DNA of 64,000 nucleotides from NCBI RefSeq assembly GCF_014202215.1, contig NZ_JACHGB010000003.1, forward strand, positions 248,001 to 312,000, read 5' to 3'. Shown here piece by piece: positions 42,849 to 52,606 of this stretch (positions are counted from its first letter, which is position 1; each line of letters begins with the position of its first letter). The notes beneath the pieces were generated by a model, which did no database searches, had not been told where the DNA came from, and saw nothing but the letters and a program-made list of their open reading frames with translations. Both the position numbers and the translations under genes were made by a program. The DNA comes from Quisquiliibacterium transsilvanicum. GTDB taxonomy: Bacteria; Pseudomonadota; Gammaproteobacteria; Burkholderiales; Burkholderiaceae_E.

Positions 42849-45584
42849 ATGACCTACCGCGCAGAAGCCTTCTCCGGCTATTTCCGACGTTCCCTGGCGG
42901 CGCTCCAGGCGCGCGGCGCCGACTCCCCGGACGGCATCGGCCTGGTCGATGCGCTGATCTCGGCGCCGATCGACTCCGCCCGGATCGAGTCCGCGGTGAC
43001 CGATGCGCTGCGCCCGGCCCGCGAGGAGGCAGCCCGCGTCGGCGACCCGTCGGCCGGCGGCCCCGCAGTGGCGCGGGGGCTGCGCCGGGTGCGCCAGTGC
43101 CTGATGATGGCGCTGGCCGAGCGCGACATCCGTGGCCTGGCGCCGCTCGAAGAGGTGTGCACCGCGATGACCGCCTTCGCGACGGCGGTCACGCGCGAAG
43201 CGATGCGGCAGGCCGCGGCCGAGCTTTCGGCGCAGTTCGGCCGCCCGCTCGACGGCTCCGGCCAGCCGCAGGACCTGCTTGCGGTGGCGATGGGCAAGGG
43301 CGGCGCCGACGAGCTCAACGTGTCCTCCGACCTGGACCTCGTCTTCATCTTCCGGGAGGCGGGCGAAACCGAAGGCCTGCCCGATGCCGACGGCGGAACC
43401 CGGCGCCGGCTGCCGAGCGCCGAGTTCATGCACCGGCTTGCGCGCCGGACCATCCAGCTGCTTGCCGACCCCACGCAGGACGGCTTCGTGTTCCGGGTGG
43501 ACACCCGCCTGCGGCCCAACGGCGATTCGGGACCGCTGGTCGCCTCGCTGCCGATGCTGGAGGACTACTTCTATTCGCAGGGCCGCGAGTGGGAGCGCTT
43601 CGCCTGGCTCAAGGGCCGGGTGATCGCCGACTCAGGGATGGCGGGCGACGGCGCGCGCGCGCGCGACGAGCGCATGCTGGAATCGATCGTCACCCCCTTC
43701 GTCTACCGTCGCTACCTCGATTTCCGCGCCTTCGACGCGCTGCGCGAGCTCCACGAGCTGATCCGCGCCGAGGTCCGGCGCCGCAGCGTGCGCAACTCGG
43801 GCAGCATCGACGTCAAGCTGGGCCGCGGCGGCATCCGGGAGATCGAGTTCACCGCCCAGCTGTTCCAGGTGGTGCGTGGCGGACGCGACCCCGGCCTGCG
43901 GGACCGCCGCACCCTGGCCACCCTGGCTTCGCTGTCCGAACGCGGCATTCTCGCGGAGGCGGATGCCCGTGCCCTGGCAGAGGCCTACGTGCTGCTGCGG
44001 CGCACCGAGCATGCGATCCAGTTCCGCGAGGACGCTCAGACGCACCGCCTGCCCGCCGATCCGCAGGAGCGCGCGCTGGTCGCGCAGATGCTGGGCCTGT
44101 CCCCGGAGGCCTTCGAGCCGGCGCTCGACCGGGCCCGCGCCGAAGTGCAGCGCGTGTTCGACGACCTGCTGCGTGCCCCGGAGGCCGAGCCGATGGACGA
44201 GACTGCTGCCGCCGCTGCGGCAGCAGTCTCGGAGAACGTCGGGCGGCGCATCGAGGCGCTGCGCGAGGCGCCACGCTATCGAGGCGCGCGCGAGGAGACC
44301 CGCGCCGCGATCGAGACGCTGCTGGCCCGCGCCGGCACGCAGGGCTGCGAGGAGCGCGCGCTGCTGCGCCTGATCGACCTAATCGAGGCGGTCCTCGGGC
44401 GCCCGGCCTACATCGCGCTGCTCGCCCAGTACCCCCAGGCGCAGTCTCGGGTGCTCAAGCTGCTGGGCCGTGCCAAATGGGCGGCCGACTACCTGACCCG
44501 GCATCCGATCCTGCTCGACGAGCTGCTCGACGGCCAACTGCTCGAGGTCACCGACTATGCCGCCTGGGAGAAGGGGGTGCGCGAGGCGCTGGCCGCCGCC
44601 ACGCTCAATGGCCAGCCGGACGTCGAGCGGCGGATGGACGTCGCGCGCGAGGCCCATCACGCGCAGGTGTTCCGGCTGCTGGTGCAGGACCTCGAGGGGC
44701 TGCACAGCGTGGAGCGGGTCTCCGACCACCTCAGCGAGCTCGCCGACCGGGTCCTGCAGGTCGCGATCGACGAGTGCTGGCCGCTGGTGCGCCAGCGCCA
44801 CCGGGAGCGGCCGCGCTTCGCGGCGATCGCCTACGGCCGGCTCGGCGGCAAGGAGCTGGGCTACGCCTCCGACCTCGACCTGGTGTTCATCCACCAGGAC
44901 GAGGACGAGCGCGCGCCCGAGGCCTACTCGATGCTGTCGCAGCGCTTGGCCACCTGGCTGTCGGCCCGCACCGCAGCCGGCCAGCTCTTCGAGATCGACC
45001 TGCGCCTGCGCCCGAACGGCAATGCCGGCCTGCTGGTGTCCAGCCTCGGGGCCTTCCAGACCTACCAGCGCGAGTCGGCCTGGGTCTGGGAGCACCAGGC
45101 GCTGAGCCGCGCCCGCTTCGCCGCCGGGGATACGGAGATCGGCGCGGCCTTCGAGGCCGAGCGGCGCGCAATCCTGGCGCGGCCGAGGGAGCCGGCCGCG
45201 CTGCGCGATGAGGTGGTGGCGATGCGCCGAAAGATGCACGAGGGGCACCCGAATCGCACCGCCCTGTTCGACCTCAAGCACGACGCCGGCGGAATGGTCG
45301 ACATCGAGTTCGTCGTCCAGTACCTGGTGCTGGCGCATTCGCACCGGCACCCGGAGCTGCTGGACAACGCCGGGAACATTGCGCTGCTGCGCCGCGCCGG
45401 CGCGGCCGGGCTGATCGACGCCGGGCTCGCGGAGCGGGTGGCGCACGCCTACCGGCAGTTCCGCGAACTGCAGCACACGGTGCGCCTGAACGACGCATCC
45501 TTCGCCCGCGTGCCGCCCGAGACGGTGGGCGCAATGCGGCAGGACGTCCGCGCGCTCTGGAGCGCGGTGCTGGAGGCGCGCTGA
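42849..45584 (+). CDS. glnE: Bifunctional glutamine-synthetase adenylyltransferase/deadenylase
   Basis: GlnE adds or removes AMP on glutamine synthetase according to PII state. Its 911 residues hold two nucleotidyltransferase domains, with GKGGADELNVSSDLDLVFIF near residue 150 and GRLGGKELGYASDLDLVFIH near residue 665, each with the G-x-x-E/D-x-D active site, separated by helical segments and ending with the second helical domain (RHPELLDNAGNIALLRR). Length is normal for the family. It is transcribed away from yhdP. Confidence 0.95.
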   Translation: MTYRAEAFSGYFRRSLAALQARGADSPDGIGLVDALISAPIDSARIESAVTDALRPAREEAARVGDPSAGGPAVARGLRRVRQCLMMALAERDIRGLAPLEEVCTAMTAFATAVTREAMRQAAAELSAQFGRPLDGSGQPQDLLAVAMGKGGADELNVSSDLDLVFIFREAGETEGLPDADGGTRRRLPSAEFMHRLARRTIQLLADPTQDGFVFRVDTRLRPNGDSGPLVASLPMLEDYFYSQGREWERFAWLKGRVIADSGMAGDGARARDERMLESIVTPFVYRRYLDFRAFDALRELHELIRAEVRRRSVRNSGSIDVKLGRGGIREIEFTAQLFQVVRGGRDPGLRDRRTLATLASLSERGILAEADARALAEAYVLLRRTEHAIQFREDAQTHRLPADPQERALVAQMLGLSPEAFEPALDRARAEVQRVFDDLLRAPEAEPMDETAAAAAAAVSENVGRRIEALREAPRYRGAREETRAAIETLLARAGTQGCEERALLRLIDLIEAVLGRPAYIALLAQYPQAQSRVLKLLGRAKWAADYLTRHPILLDELLDGQLLEVTDYAAWEKGVREALAAATLNGQPDVERRMDVAREAHHAQVFRLLVQDLEGLHSVERVSDHLSELADRVLQVAIDECWPLVRQRHRERPRFAAIAYGRLGGKELGYASDLDLVFIHQDEDERAPEAYSMLSQRLATWLSARTAAGQLFEIDLRLRPNGNAGLLVSSLGAFQTYQRESAWVWEHQALSRARFAAGDTEIGAAFEAERRAILARPREPAALRDEVVAMRRKMHEGHPNRTALFDLKHDAGGMVDIEFVVQYLVLAHSHRHPELLDNAGNIALLRRAGAAGLIDAGLAERVAHAYRQFRELQHTVRLNDASFARVPPETVGAMRQDVRALWSAVLEAR

Positions 45585-45611
45585 GGGCCGCAGCACCGCC
45601 GGCCACTGCAG

Positions 45612-45638
45612 GCCGAAGGCGGCGGCCTGGCCTTCGGC
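45612..45638. terminator. Bidirectional stem-loop between convergent genes
   Basis: GCCGAAGGC and GCCTTCGGC form a perfect 9 bp stem with a 9-base loop, 28 bases after the glnE stop and facing the convergent transporter gene. There is no T-run, so termination would be Rho-assisted or inefficient. Confidence 0.4.
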
Positions 45639-45643
45639 GCGAC

Positions 45644-45676
45644 GGGGCGGCGGCGGGGCGGCGGCGGGGCGGCGGC
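45644..45676. repeat. 11 bp GGGGCGGCGGC tandem repeat, three units
   Basis: Three perfect GGGGCGGCGGC units lie between the stem-loop and the transporter stop. The G-tracts could form a G-quadruplex in the plus strand; no function is claimed. Confidence 0.85.
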
Positions 45677-45686
45677 GATGCGGGAT

Positions 45687-46898
45687 TCAGGCCCGCGCGA
45701 CAGCTCCCGCGCGGCCCAGCGACCAGCCCTGCCGAGCCCCCAGCCAGAGCACCGCCGCGAGCACGACCAGCACCACCGGCAGCGACAGGAGGTTGAGCAT
45801 GGTCCAGCCATTGACGAACAGCAGCGCGCCCGACGAGGCCGAAGAACTCACCATCACCGAGAACACGCACAGGTCCACGAAGCCCTGCACCCGTGCCTTC
45901 TCCGCGGGACGGTAGCTCATGGTGAGCAGCGTGGTACCGCCGGTGTACATGAAGTTCCAGCCCACGCCCAGCAGGAACAGCGCGGCCAGGAACTGCATCA
46001 GTTCGACGCCCGAGAGCGCGATCGCCACGCAGCCCAGCATCAGCAGGCAGCCGGCAGCGATCACCGGCAGCGCGCCGAAACGCGCGATCAGGCTGCCGGT
46101 GAAGAAGCCGGGCGCGAACATGCCGATCACGTGCCACTCGATCACGAAGGCCGCTGAAGCGTAGGGCAGGCGGCACACCTCCATCGCCAGCGGCGTCGCC
46201 ACCATCAGCAGGTTCATCACTCCGTAGCCCAGCGCCGCGGACAGGATCGCCACCGCACAGGCGGGCTGGCGGACGATTTCGCGCAGCGGGCGGGCGGGTC
46301 CACTGCCGACGGCCACCTCGATCCGCGGCAGCCTCAGGAACTGCGCCAGCATCAGCGAGAGCAGCGCGAAGCCCACCAGGGTCAGGTAGGTGCCCGCGAA
46401 GGCCGTGGGCAGCCACTCGCGCGACCACTTCGAGATCTCGGGCCCCAGCACCCCGCCGGCAATGCCGCCGGCCAGCACCAGCGAGATCGCCTTCGCGCGA
46501 AAGCCCGGGCGCCAGGTGTCGGCCGCATCAGCCGCGGCGAATCTCAGGCTCGCCCCGAAGGCGTTGTACAGACCGCACACGAAGGTGGCCAGGCAAAGCA
46601 GCGGCAGGCTCTTCACCGTCAGCGCATACCAGCCCAGCAGCGCCCCGGCGATCGCCACCAGGGAGCCCACCGTGTAGCCGGCGCGCCGGCCGAAGCGGTT
46701 CATGAAGGCGGCTGCAGGCATCGCCCAGACGGCGCCGCCAAGCACGTAACCGGTGACCGGGAGCGTGGCCAGCAGGGGATTGCTCGAAATGGCCAGCCCG
46801 GCCAGGCCGTTGACCGCGATCAGCGTGACGTTGTTGGTGAGCAGCAGCGCCTGCAGGCCGATCAGCAGTGCGAGTTGCGGACGCAGCGAAGCGAGCAT
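45687..46898 (-). CDS. Major facilitator superfamily transporter
   Basis: The protein has 403 residues with twelve predicted membrane helices (for example LALLIGLQALLLTNNVTLIA and LPVVLVVLAAVLWLGARQG) and the inter-helix basic motif MNRFGRRAGYTVGSLVA between helices 2 and 3 that marks the superfamily. The substrate is unknown. The start at 46898 (MLASLRPQLALLIG) puts the first helix directly at the N-terminus. It converges on glnE and diverges from ilvE, with about 230 bases between. Confidence 0.82.
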   Translation of the reverse strand: MLASLRPQLALLIGLQALLLTNNVTLIAVNGLAGLAISSNPLLATLPVTGYVLGGAVWAMPAAAFMNRFGRRAGYTVGSLVAIAGALLGWYALTVKSLPLLCLATFVCGLYNAFGASLRFAAADAADTWRPGFRAKAISLVLAGGIAGGVLGPEISKWSREWLPTAFAGTYLTLVGFALLSLMLAQFLRLPRIEVAVGSGPARPLREIVRQPACAVAILSAALGYGVMNLLMVATPLAMEVCRLPYASAAFVIEWHVIGMFAPGFFTGSLIARFGALPVIAAGCLLMLGCVAIALSGVELMQFLAALFLLGVGWNFMYTGGTTLLTMSYRPAEKARVQGFVDLCVFSVMVSSSASSGALLFVNGWTMLNLLSLPVVLVVLAAVLWLGARQGWSLGRAGAVARA

Positions 46899-47049
46899 GG
46901 GTTTCCCGTGGACACCGGATCCAGGGACCGGCCGCCGCAGGCCGCAGGTCGGCCTTGCGCGGCAGTCTAGCAGCGGCGGATCGGTCCGCCTGCGGGCATC
47001 TGCGGGCATCTGCGACGCGCGCTGCGCCCAGCAGGCGCCGCGGATTGGA

Positions 47050-47105
47050 TAAAATCGCGGGTTCCGGGCCGAACGCCCGGCGCTTCCGGGGCCACAGGGC
47101 CCCGG
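47050..47105 (+). promoter_or_regulatory. ilvE promoter -10 and leader stem-loop
   Basis: TAAAAT at 47050-47055 is a good -10 element in otherwise GC-rich DNA; no convincing -35 is visible. Downstream, CCGGGGCC (47086-47093) and GGCCCCGG (47098-47105) form a perfect 8 bp hairpin with a 4-base loop, ending about 12 bases before the ribosome site AAGGAG. It may influence translation start; no leader peptide is seen. Confidence 0.4.
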
Positions 47106-47130
47106 CCACGATTCCACAAGGAGCCTCCTC

Positions 47131-48051
47131 ATGTCGATGGCCGACCGCGACGGACTGATCTGGTTCGACGGCAAGATGGTCGATTGGCGCGAAGCCAAGC
47201 TGCACGTCCTGACCCACTCGCTGCACTACGGCATGGCCGTCTTCGAGGGGGTGCGTGCCTACCAGACCACCGCCGGCACCGCGATCTTCCGGCTCGAGGA
47301 GCACACCCGCCGGCTGCTCAACTCGGCCAAGATCTTCCAGATCAACGTGCCCTTCACGTACGACGTGCTGATGCAGGCGCAGAAGGACACGGTCCGCCAG
47401 AACGGGCTCGAGTCCTGCTACATCCGCCCGATCATCTGGATCGGCTCCGAGAAGATGGGCGTGTCAGCCAAGGGCAACACCATCCACGTCGCAGTGGCTG
47501 TCTGGCCATGGGGCGCCTATCTCGGCGAGGACGGCATCGCCAAGGGCATCCGGGTCAAGACCTCGTCGTTCAGCCGGCACCACGTCAACGTGTCGCTGGT
47601 GCGCGCCAAGGCGAGCGGCTACTACATCAACTCGATCCTGGCCAACCAGGAGGTCACCGCCCACGGCTACGACGAGGCGCTGCTGCTCGACACCGACGGC
47701 TACGTGTCCGAGGGCTCGGGCGAGAACGTCTTCATCGTCAGGAACGGCAAGCTCTACACGCCTGACCTCGCCTCCTGCCTGGACGGCATCACCCGCGACT
47801 CCGTCATCACGATGGCCCGTGACATGGGCATCGAGGTGATCGAGAAGCGCATCACCCGCGACGAGATGTATTGCGCCGACGAGGCCTTCTTCACCGGCAC
47901 CGCCGCCGAGGTCACCCCGATCCGCGAACTCGACGACCGCCAGATCGGCGAGGGCCGCCGCGGCCCGGTCACCGAGAAGCTGCAATCGATGTTCTTCGAC
48001 GTGGTCGCAGGCAAGGCGGATCGCTACCGGCACTGGCTGGCGCCGGTCTGA
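47131..48051 (+). CDS. ilvE: Branched-chain amino acid aminotransferase
   Basis: This PLP enzyme makes valine, leucine and isoleucine from their keto acids and glutamate. The 306 residues of fold type IV include LTHSLHYGMAVFEGVRAY, the Schiff-base Lys in VRAKASGYYINSILANQEV, and EGSGENVFIVRNGKLYTP followed by ITRDSVI. The length equals E. coli IlvE. AAGGAG lies upstream of ATG 47131. The zf-CHCC gene follows after 20 bases and waaF after that, a betaproteobacterial gene order. Confidence 0.95.
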   Translation: MSMADRDGLIWFDGKMVDWREAKLHVLTHSLHYGMAVFEGVRAYQTTAGTAIFRLEEHTRRLLNSAKIFQINVPFTYDVLMQAQKDTVRQNGLESCYIRPIIWIGSEKMGVSAKGNTIHVAVAVWPWGAYLGEDGIAKGIRVKTSSFSRHHVNVSLVRAKASGYYINSILANQEVTAHGYDEALLLDTDGYVSEGSGENVFIVRNGKLYTPDLASCLDGITRDSVITMARDMGIEVIEKRITRDEMYCADEAFFTGTAAEVTPIRELDDRQIGEGRRGPVTEKLQSMFFDVVAGKADRYRHWLAPV

Positions 48052-48071
48052 GCCCGCGTGGAGTCCGGAAC

Positions 48072-48278
48072 ATGACCGATAACACCAGCAAGGCGATCGA
48101 CGCCGTCGAACTCGACGGCGACGAACTGCCCGCGTTCTGCCCCAACCCGAAGATGCCGATCTGGAGCGGGCATCCCCGGGTGTACATCGACGTCACCCAC
48201 GAGGGCGAAGGCAGCTGCCCCTACTGCGGCACGGTCTACCGCCTGAAGCCGGGTGCGGTGGTCAAGGGGCATCACTGA
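48072..48278 (+). CDS. Zinc-finger domain protein, zf-CHCC (NDUFS6-like)
   Basis: The protein has 68 residues. Conserved Cys and His residues in ELPAFCPNPKMPIWSGHPRV and EGSCPYCGTVYRL give the C-x(n)-H-x(n)-C-x2-C zinc site of the family related to the mitochondrial complex I subunit NDUFS6. It is typically found after ilvE in betaproteobacteria, with the role unproved. The start at ATG 48072 follows the ilvE stop closely. Confidence 0.88.
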   Translation: MTDNTSKAIDAVELDGDELPAFCPNPKMPIWSGHPRVYIDVTHEGEGSCPYCGTVYRLKPGAVVKGHH

Positions 48279-48401
48279 GCCCCAGCGTCGGCGGCGCCTG
48301 CCGTCGACGCACGGAGGACGCTTCGTACCCACGCGGACCGTGATCTGCGCGACAATCGTCTGCGACACAGGCACGCCCGCCGGCTTCGAAGCGGATTTCC
48401 C

Positions 48402-49439
48402 TTGCGCACCCTGATCGTGGCCCCCAACTGGATCGGCGACGCCGTGATGGCGCAGCCGCTGGTGGCGTGCATCCACGGCGCCGATCCCGGCGGCCGGATC
48501 GACGTCCTTGCGCCGCCGCACGTGGCGCCGGTGTTCGGCGCGATGGCCGGCGTCGCCGAGCTGATCGAGGTCGCCAACGCCCACGGAAAGGCCCAGTTGT
48601 CCGAGCGCTGGCGCCTGGCTAAGCGGCTGCGGACCCGCGGCTACGACCGCTGCTACGTGCTGCCCAATTCGATGAAGTCGGCGCTGGCGCCCTTCCTGGC
48701 CGGCATCCCGCAGCGGATCGGCCATCGCGGCGAAGCCCGCTACTGGCTGATCAACCGGATGCACGAAGACCGCGGCGAGCACCGGCCGCCGATGGTCGAC
48801 TTCTACTCCAGGCTGGCCTTCGAGCCCGGCAGCAGGCTGCCGCCGGCTCCGGACCCGGTGCTTCAGCGCGATTCTGCCGCCGAGCAGGCGGCGCGCGAGC
48901 GGCTGGGACTGTCCGACGACGACCCCCTGATCGTGCTCTGCCCCGGCGCCGAGTACGGCCCGGCAAAGCGCTGGCCCGCCCGGCACTACGCCGCACTGGC
49001 CGCGCTGGCCGCCGAGGAATGGCCGGAGGCCGCAATCCTGCTGCTGGGCTCCGCCAAGGAGCGGCCGCTGGCCACCGAGATCGCCGCGCTCTCGGGCCAG
49101 CCGCTGCTCAACCTGTGCGGCGAGACGGGCCTGTCCGAGGCCCTGGCGCTGATTTCCGGCGCCATCGGCGTGGTCTCCAACGATTCCGGACTGATGCACG
49201 TGGCAGCCGCCTACGGTCGCCCCCAGGTCGCGGTGTTCGGCTCCAGCGACCCGCGGCACACCCCGCCGCGTTCGCCCAAGGCGCGCGTCGAGTGGCTGCA
49301 TTTAGAATGCAGCCCGTGCTTCGAGCGGGAGTGCCCGCTGGGCCACCTCGACTGCCTGAACCGGATCTCCCCCGCAACCGTGTTCGAATCGCTCAAGCAG
49401 GCGATGCGACACGAAACCGCCACTCGCCCGCCCAGATGA
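48402..49439 (+). CDS. waaF: ADP-heptose:LPS heptosyltransferase II
   Basis: This glycosyltransferase family 9 enzyme adds the second heptose to the lipopolysaccharide inner core in the cytoplasm. The 345 residues begin RTLIVAPNWIGDAVMAQPL at TTG 48402, matching the standard family N-terminus, and include LCPGAEYGPAKRWPARHYA and the sugar-nucleotide segment VVSNDSGLMHVAAAYGRP. Length is normal. It overlaps purU by four bases (ATGA). Confidence 0.93.
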   Translation: MRTLIVAPNWIGDAVMAQPLVACIHGADPGGRIDVLAPPHVAPVFGAMAGVAELIEVANAHGKAQLSERWRLAKRLRTRGYDRCYVLPNSMKSALAPFLAGIPQRIGHRGEARYWLINRMHEDRGEHRPPMVDFYSRLAFEPGSRLPPAPDPVLQRDSAAEQAARERLGLSDDDPLIVLCPGAEYGPAKRWPARHYAALAALAAEEWPEAAILLLGSAKERPLATEIAALSGQPLLNLCGETGLSEALALISGAIGVVSNDSGLMHVAAAYGRPQVAVFGSSDPRHTPPRSPKARVEWLHLECSPCFERECPLGHLDCLNRISPATVFESLKQAMRHETATRPPR

Positions 49440-50296
49440 CCGCCGCAGCCCCCGAGTACATCCTCACCCTGTCCTGCCCCGACACCACCGGCATCGTCTA
49501 CCACGTCACCGGCTTTCTCTTCGAACGCGGCTGCAACATCATCGATTCGGCGCAGTTTGGCGACGCCAGCACCGGCCTGTTCTTCCTGAGGGTGCACTTC
49601 TCCGCGCCCGAATCCTTCGACCTGGCCCGCCTGCAGCAGGAGTTCGCGCAAATCGCCGAGCGATTCCGGATGGATGCGCACATCAGCGACCTGCGCGTGC
49701 GACCGCGGGTGATGCTGATGGTGTCGAAGTTCGGCCACTGCCTGAACGACCTGCTCTTTCGCCGGTCTTCCGGGCAGCTGGACATCGAGATCCCGGCCAT
49801 CGTGTCGAATCACACCGAGTTCCAGCCGCTGGCCCACGGCTACCGGATCCCCTACTTCTACCTGCCTGTGACGCCCGCGACCAAGGCGGACCAGGAGGCC
49901 AAGGTGCTGGAACTGATCGAGCGCGAGCGCATCGACCTGGTGGTACTGGCCCGCTACATGCAGATCCTGTCGCCCGGGCTGTGCGAGGCGCTCAAAGGCC
50001 GGGCGATCAACATCCACCACAGTTTTCTGCCCAGCTTCAAGGGCGCCAAGCCCTACGCCCAGGCGCACCACCGGGGCGTGAAGCTGATCGGCGCCACCGC
50101 GCACTACGTGACCCCCGACCTGGACGAGGGCCCGATCATCGAGCAGGACGTGGAGCGCGTGGACCACGCGATGACGCCGGACACGCTGGCCGCGATCGGC
50201 CATGACGTCGAGAGCGTCGTGCTGGCGCGCGCGGTGAAATGGCACGTCGAGCGGCGGGTGCTGATCAACGGGCACCGGACGGTGGTGTTCCGCTAG
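49436..50296 (+). CDS. purU: Formyltetrahydrofolate deformylase
   Basis: PurU hydrolyses 10-formyltetrahydrofolate to formate and tetrahydrofolate, balancing one-carbon pools. The 286 residues have an N-terminal ACT domain (YILTLSCPDTTGIVYHVTGF), then a formyltransferase-like domain with VSKFGHCLNDLL, INIHHSFLPSFKGAKPYAQA and the catalytic Asp region ATAHYVTPDLDEGPII. Length and order are standard. It is translationally coupled to waaF. Confidence 0.95.
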   Translation: MTAAAPEYILTLSCPDTTGIVYHVTGFLFERGCNIIDSAQFGDASTGLFFLRVHFSAPESFDLARLQQEFAQIAERFRMDAHISDLRVRPRVMLMVSKFGHCLNDLLFRRSSGQLDIEIPAIVSNHTEFQPLAHGYRIPYFYLPVTPATKADQEAKVLELIERERIDLVVLARYMQILSPGLCEALKGRAINIHHSFLPSFKGAKPYAQAHHRGVKLIGATAHYVTPDLDEGPIIEQDVERVDHAMTPDTLAAIGHDVESVVLARAVKWHVERRVLINGHRTVVFR

Positions 50297-50475
50297 CCGG
50301 CGGGCAAAGGTGGGGCCGGCGTCCAGGCCGGGTGAGGTCATGTCGGGGTGGAGCCCCCTGAGGAACTGCGGGCTCTTGCAGGCCCCGTTCCCGCGGAGGA
50401 GACTGGGTTTCCAGACGCCTGCCGCTCAGCCCTCGGCTGCGCGGAGGTCCGGGCCCGATCCACCAGGAGACAAGC

Positions 50476-51696
50476 ATGGCTTCGCTCAACCGCCGTACCT
50501 TCGTGACCGGCGCGCTCGCTGCCGCCGCGTCCGCCGCCGTCCCGCTCACCGCCCGCGCCCAGGCCACCCCGGGCGTCGCCGCCACCGAGTTGCGCATCGG
50601 GTCGACCACCTCGTTCAGCGGGCCGGTCTCGGCACTGGGCACGATCAACAAGGCCCAGGTGGCCTACTTCAGGATGCTCAACGAACAGGGCGGGATCGCC
50701 GGTCGCAAGATCAACTACATCGTCTACGACGATGGCTTCGCGCCGCCGAAGACGCTGGAGCAGACCCGCCGCCTGGTCGAGCAGGACGAGGTCGCCTTCC
50801 TGTTCTCGCAGCTGGGCACCGGCCCGAACTCGGCGATCGTCAAGTACGTCAACCAGGTCGGCGTCCCGCACCTGTTCCTGTCGGTCAACGGCGACAAGTG
50901 GGGCGACTACAAGCAGTACCCGTGGACGATGCCCTTCGCCCCGAGCTCGCGCATCGAAGTGCAGATCTTCATCAAGCACGCGCTCGCGCAGAAGCCGAAC
51001 TCGAAGATCGCCATCCTGTACCAGAACGACGATTTCGGCCGCGACTTCATCACCGGTGCGAAGGAGGCGCTCGGCGCGAAGTACGACTCGACGGTGAAGG
51101 CGCTGTCCTACGAGGTCACCGACCCCACCATCGACTCGCAGCTGATCGAGTTGAAGAGTTCGGGGGCCGAAGTGCTGATCTCGGGCGTCACCGGAAAATT
51201 CGGCGCGATGTCGATCCGCCGGGTCAGCGAGCTGGACTGGAAGGCGCTGCACTTCGTGGCGAGCGGCGTGTCCTCGATCACCGCGACGATCAATCCGGCC
51301 GGCCCCGAGCGCGCGATCGGCGTGGTCACGTCGGTCTACACGAAGGATCCGAGCGACCCGGCCTGGAACGACGACCCCGGCATGAAGGGCTACAAGGCGT
51401 TCATGGCGAAGTGGTTCCCGGAGGGCAATCCGGTCGATGGCTACAACTCGTACGGCTACATGGTGGCGGTCGTGCTGCACAAGCTGCTCGAGCAGTGCAA
51501 CGGCGACTTCTCCCGCAAGAGCATCATGGCGCAGGCCAACAACCTGAAGGAGCTGGAGAGCCCGATGCTGCTGCCCGGCATCCGGATCAACACCAGCCCC
51601 ACCAACCATCACCCCCTGCGTCAGATGCAGCTGCAGCGCTGGAACGGCAAGGGCTGGGAGCGCTTCGGCAACATCATCTCGGATACGGGCATCTGA
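50476..51696 (+). CDS. Branched-chain-amino-acid-type ABC substrate-binding protein (stand-alone)
   Basis: The protein has 406 residues with an N-terminal twin-arginine-like signal (NRRTFVTGALAAAASAAVP, cleavage after ARAQA), then the periplasmic LivJ/LivK fold: IGSTTSFSGPVSALG, INYIVYDDGFAPPKTLEQTR, KIAILYQNDDFGRDF and YNSYGYMVAVVLHKL. The ligand is unknown and may be an aromatic or aliphatic acid rather than an amino acid. It converges on livF with 42 bases between. It is encoded separately from the operon that has its own binding protein, so two specificities may share one permease. Confidence 0.86.
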   Translation: MASLNRRTFVTGALAAAASAAVPLTARAQATPGVAATELRIGSTTSFSGPVSALGTINKAQVAYFRMLNEQGGIAGRKINYIVYDDGFAPPKTLEQTRRLVEQDEVAFLFSQLGTGPNSAIVKYVNQVGVPHLFLSVNGDKWGDYKQYPWTMPFAPSSRIEVQIFIKHALAQKPNSKIAILYQNDDFGRDFITGAKEALGAKYDSTVKALSYEVTDPTIDSQLIELKSSGAEVLISGVTGKFGAMSIRRVSELDWKALHFVASGVSSITATINPAGPERAIGVVTSVYTKDPSDPAWNDDPGMKGYKAFMAKWFPEGNPVDGYNSYGYMVAVVLHKLLEQCNGDFSRKSIMAQANNLKELESPMLLPGIRINTSPTNHHPLRQMQLQRWNGKGWERFGNIISDTGI

Positions 51697-51738
51697 GCGC
51701 CGGCGCGCCAGGCGGCCTGCGACGGCCCGGCGCGCGCC

Positions 51739-52542
51739 TCACCCCAGCCAGCGCTTCCGGCGCCGGTAGTGCTTGACCTCGCGGTAGCTCTTGCGCTCGC
51801 CCTCGAGGTTCAGGCCGAGATAGAACTCGCGGACGTCCTCGTTGGCCTTGAGGTCGGACGCCGCCCCCTCGAGCACGATGCGGCCGTTTTCCATCACGTA
51901 GCCGTAGTCGGCCACGTCCAGCGCGACGCGCGTGTTCTGCTCGACGATCAGCAAGGTCATGCCGGCCGCCTTCAGCGACGCCAGCAGCGCGAACACCTCG
52001 TCCACGATCAGCGGCGCCAGGCCCAGCGAAGGCTCGTCGATCATGATGAGCTTCGGCTTCGACATCAGCGCGCGGCCCACCACCAGCATCTGCTGCTCGC
52101 CTCCCGACAGGTAGCCGGCGGTCCGGCCCTTGAGCGCCGAGAGCCTGGGGATCCTCGAGTAGACCTCGTCGATGCGCCTGCGCACCTCGGCGCCGGAGCG
52201 CTCCATGTGCCCGCCCACGATCAGGTTCTGCTCCACCGTCAGGTGGCGCAGAACCCGCCGCCCTTCCATGATGTGGACCAGCCCGATGCGGACGATTTCG
52301 GCGGGGTCACGGCCGTCGATGCGTTCGCCGCAGAACTCGATCGAGCCCGACGTGACCTTGCCGTCCTCGGTCCGGATCAGGTTCGACACCGACTTCAGCG
52401 TAGTGCTCTTGCCGGCCCCGTTTCCGCCGAGCAGCGTCACGCACTTGCCGTCGGGCACCTGCAACGAGATGCCCTTCACCGCAAGGATGACGTCGCTGTA
52501 GATCGCCTCGACGTTGTTCAGTACCAGCACGTTGCGCTCCAC
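51739..52542 (-). CDS. livF: LIV-type ABC transporter ATP-binding protein, LivF
   Basis: The 267 residues of an ABC ATPase hold Walker A GGNGAGKSTTLKS (near residue 40), signature YLSGGEQQMLVVGRAL, Walker B KPKLIMIDEPSLGLAP and the H-loop region MTLLIVEQNTRVAL. It is the last gene of the minus-strand operon, 65 bases after the binding protein. A Lys/Arg-rich tail (EVKHYRRRKRWLG) extends beyond the usual LivF end. It energises import together with LivG. Confidence 0.9.
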   Translation of the reverse strand: MERNVLVLNNVEAIYSDVILAVKGISLQVPDGKCVTLLGGNGAGKSTTLKSVSNLIRTEDGKVTSGSIEFCGERIDGRDPAEIVRIGLVHIMEGRRVLRHLTVEQNLIVGGHMERSGAEVRRRIDEVYSRIPRLSALKGRTAGYLSGGEQQMLVVGRALMSKPKLIMIDEPSLGLAPLIVDEVFALLASLKAAGMTLLIVEQNTRVALDVADYGYVMENGRIVLEGAASDLKANEDVREFYLGLNLEGERKSYREVKHYRRRKRWLG

Positions 52543-52606
52543 GGATGCGCGCGGCCCGGCGCCGCGGCAGCGGCCGCCGGCCGCCGCACGCGGACCGCCC
52601 GCCGGA

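Noticed and set aside
50380-50440. Sigma-54-type promoter before the stand-alone binding protein gene (CTTGCAGG)
   Set aside because: Only a TTGCA-like half is present; no GG element lies at the required spacing.
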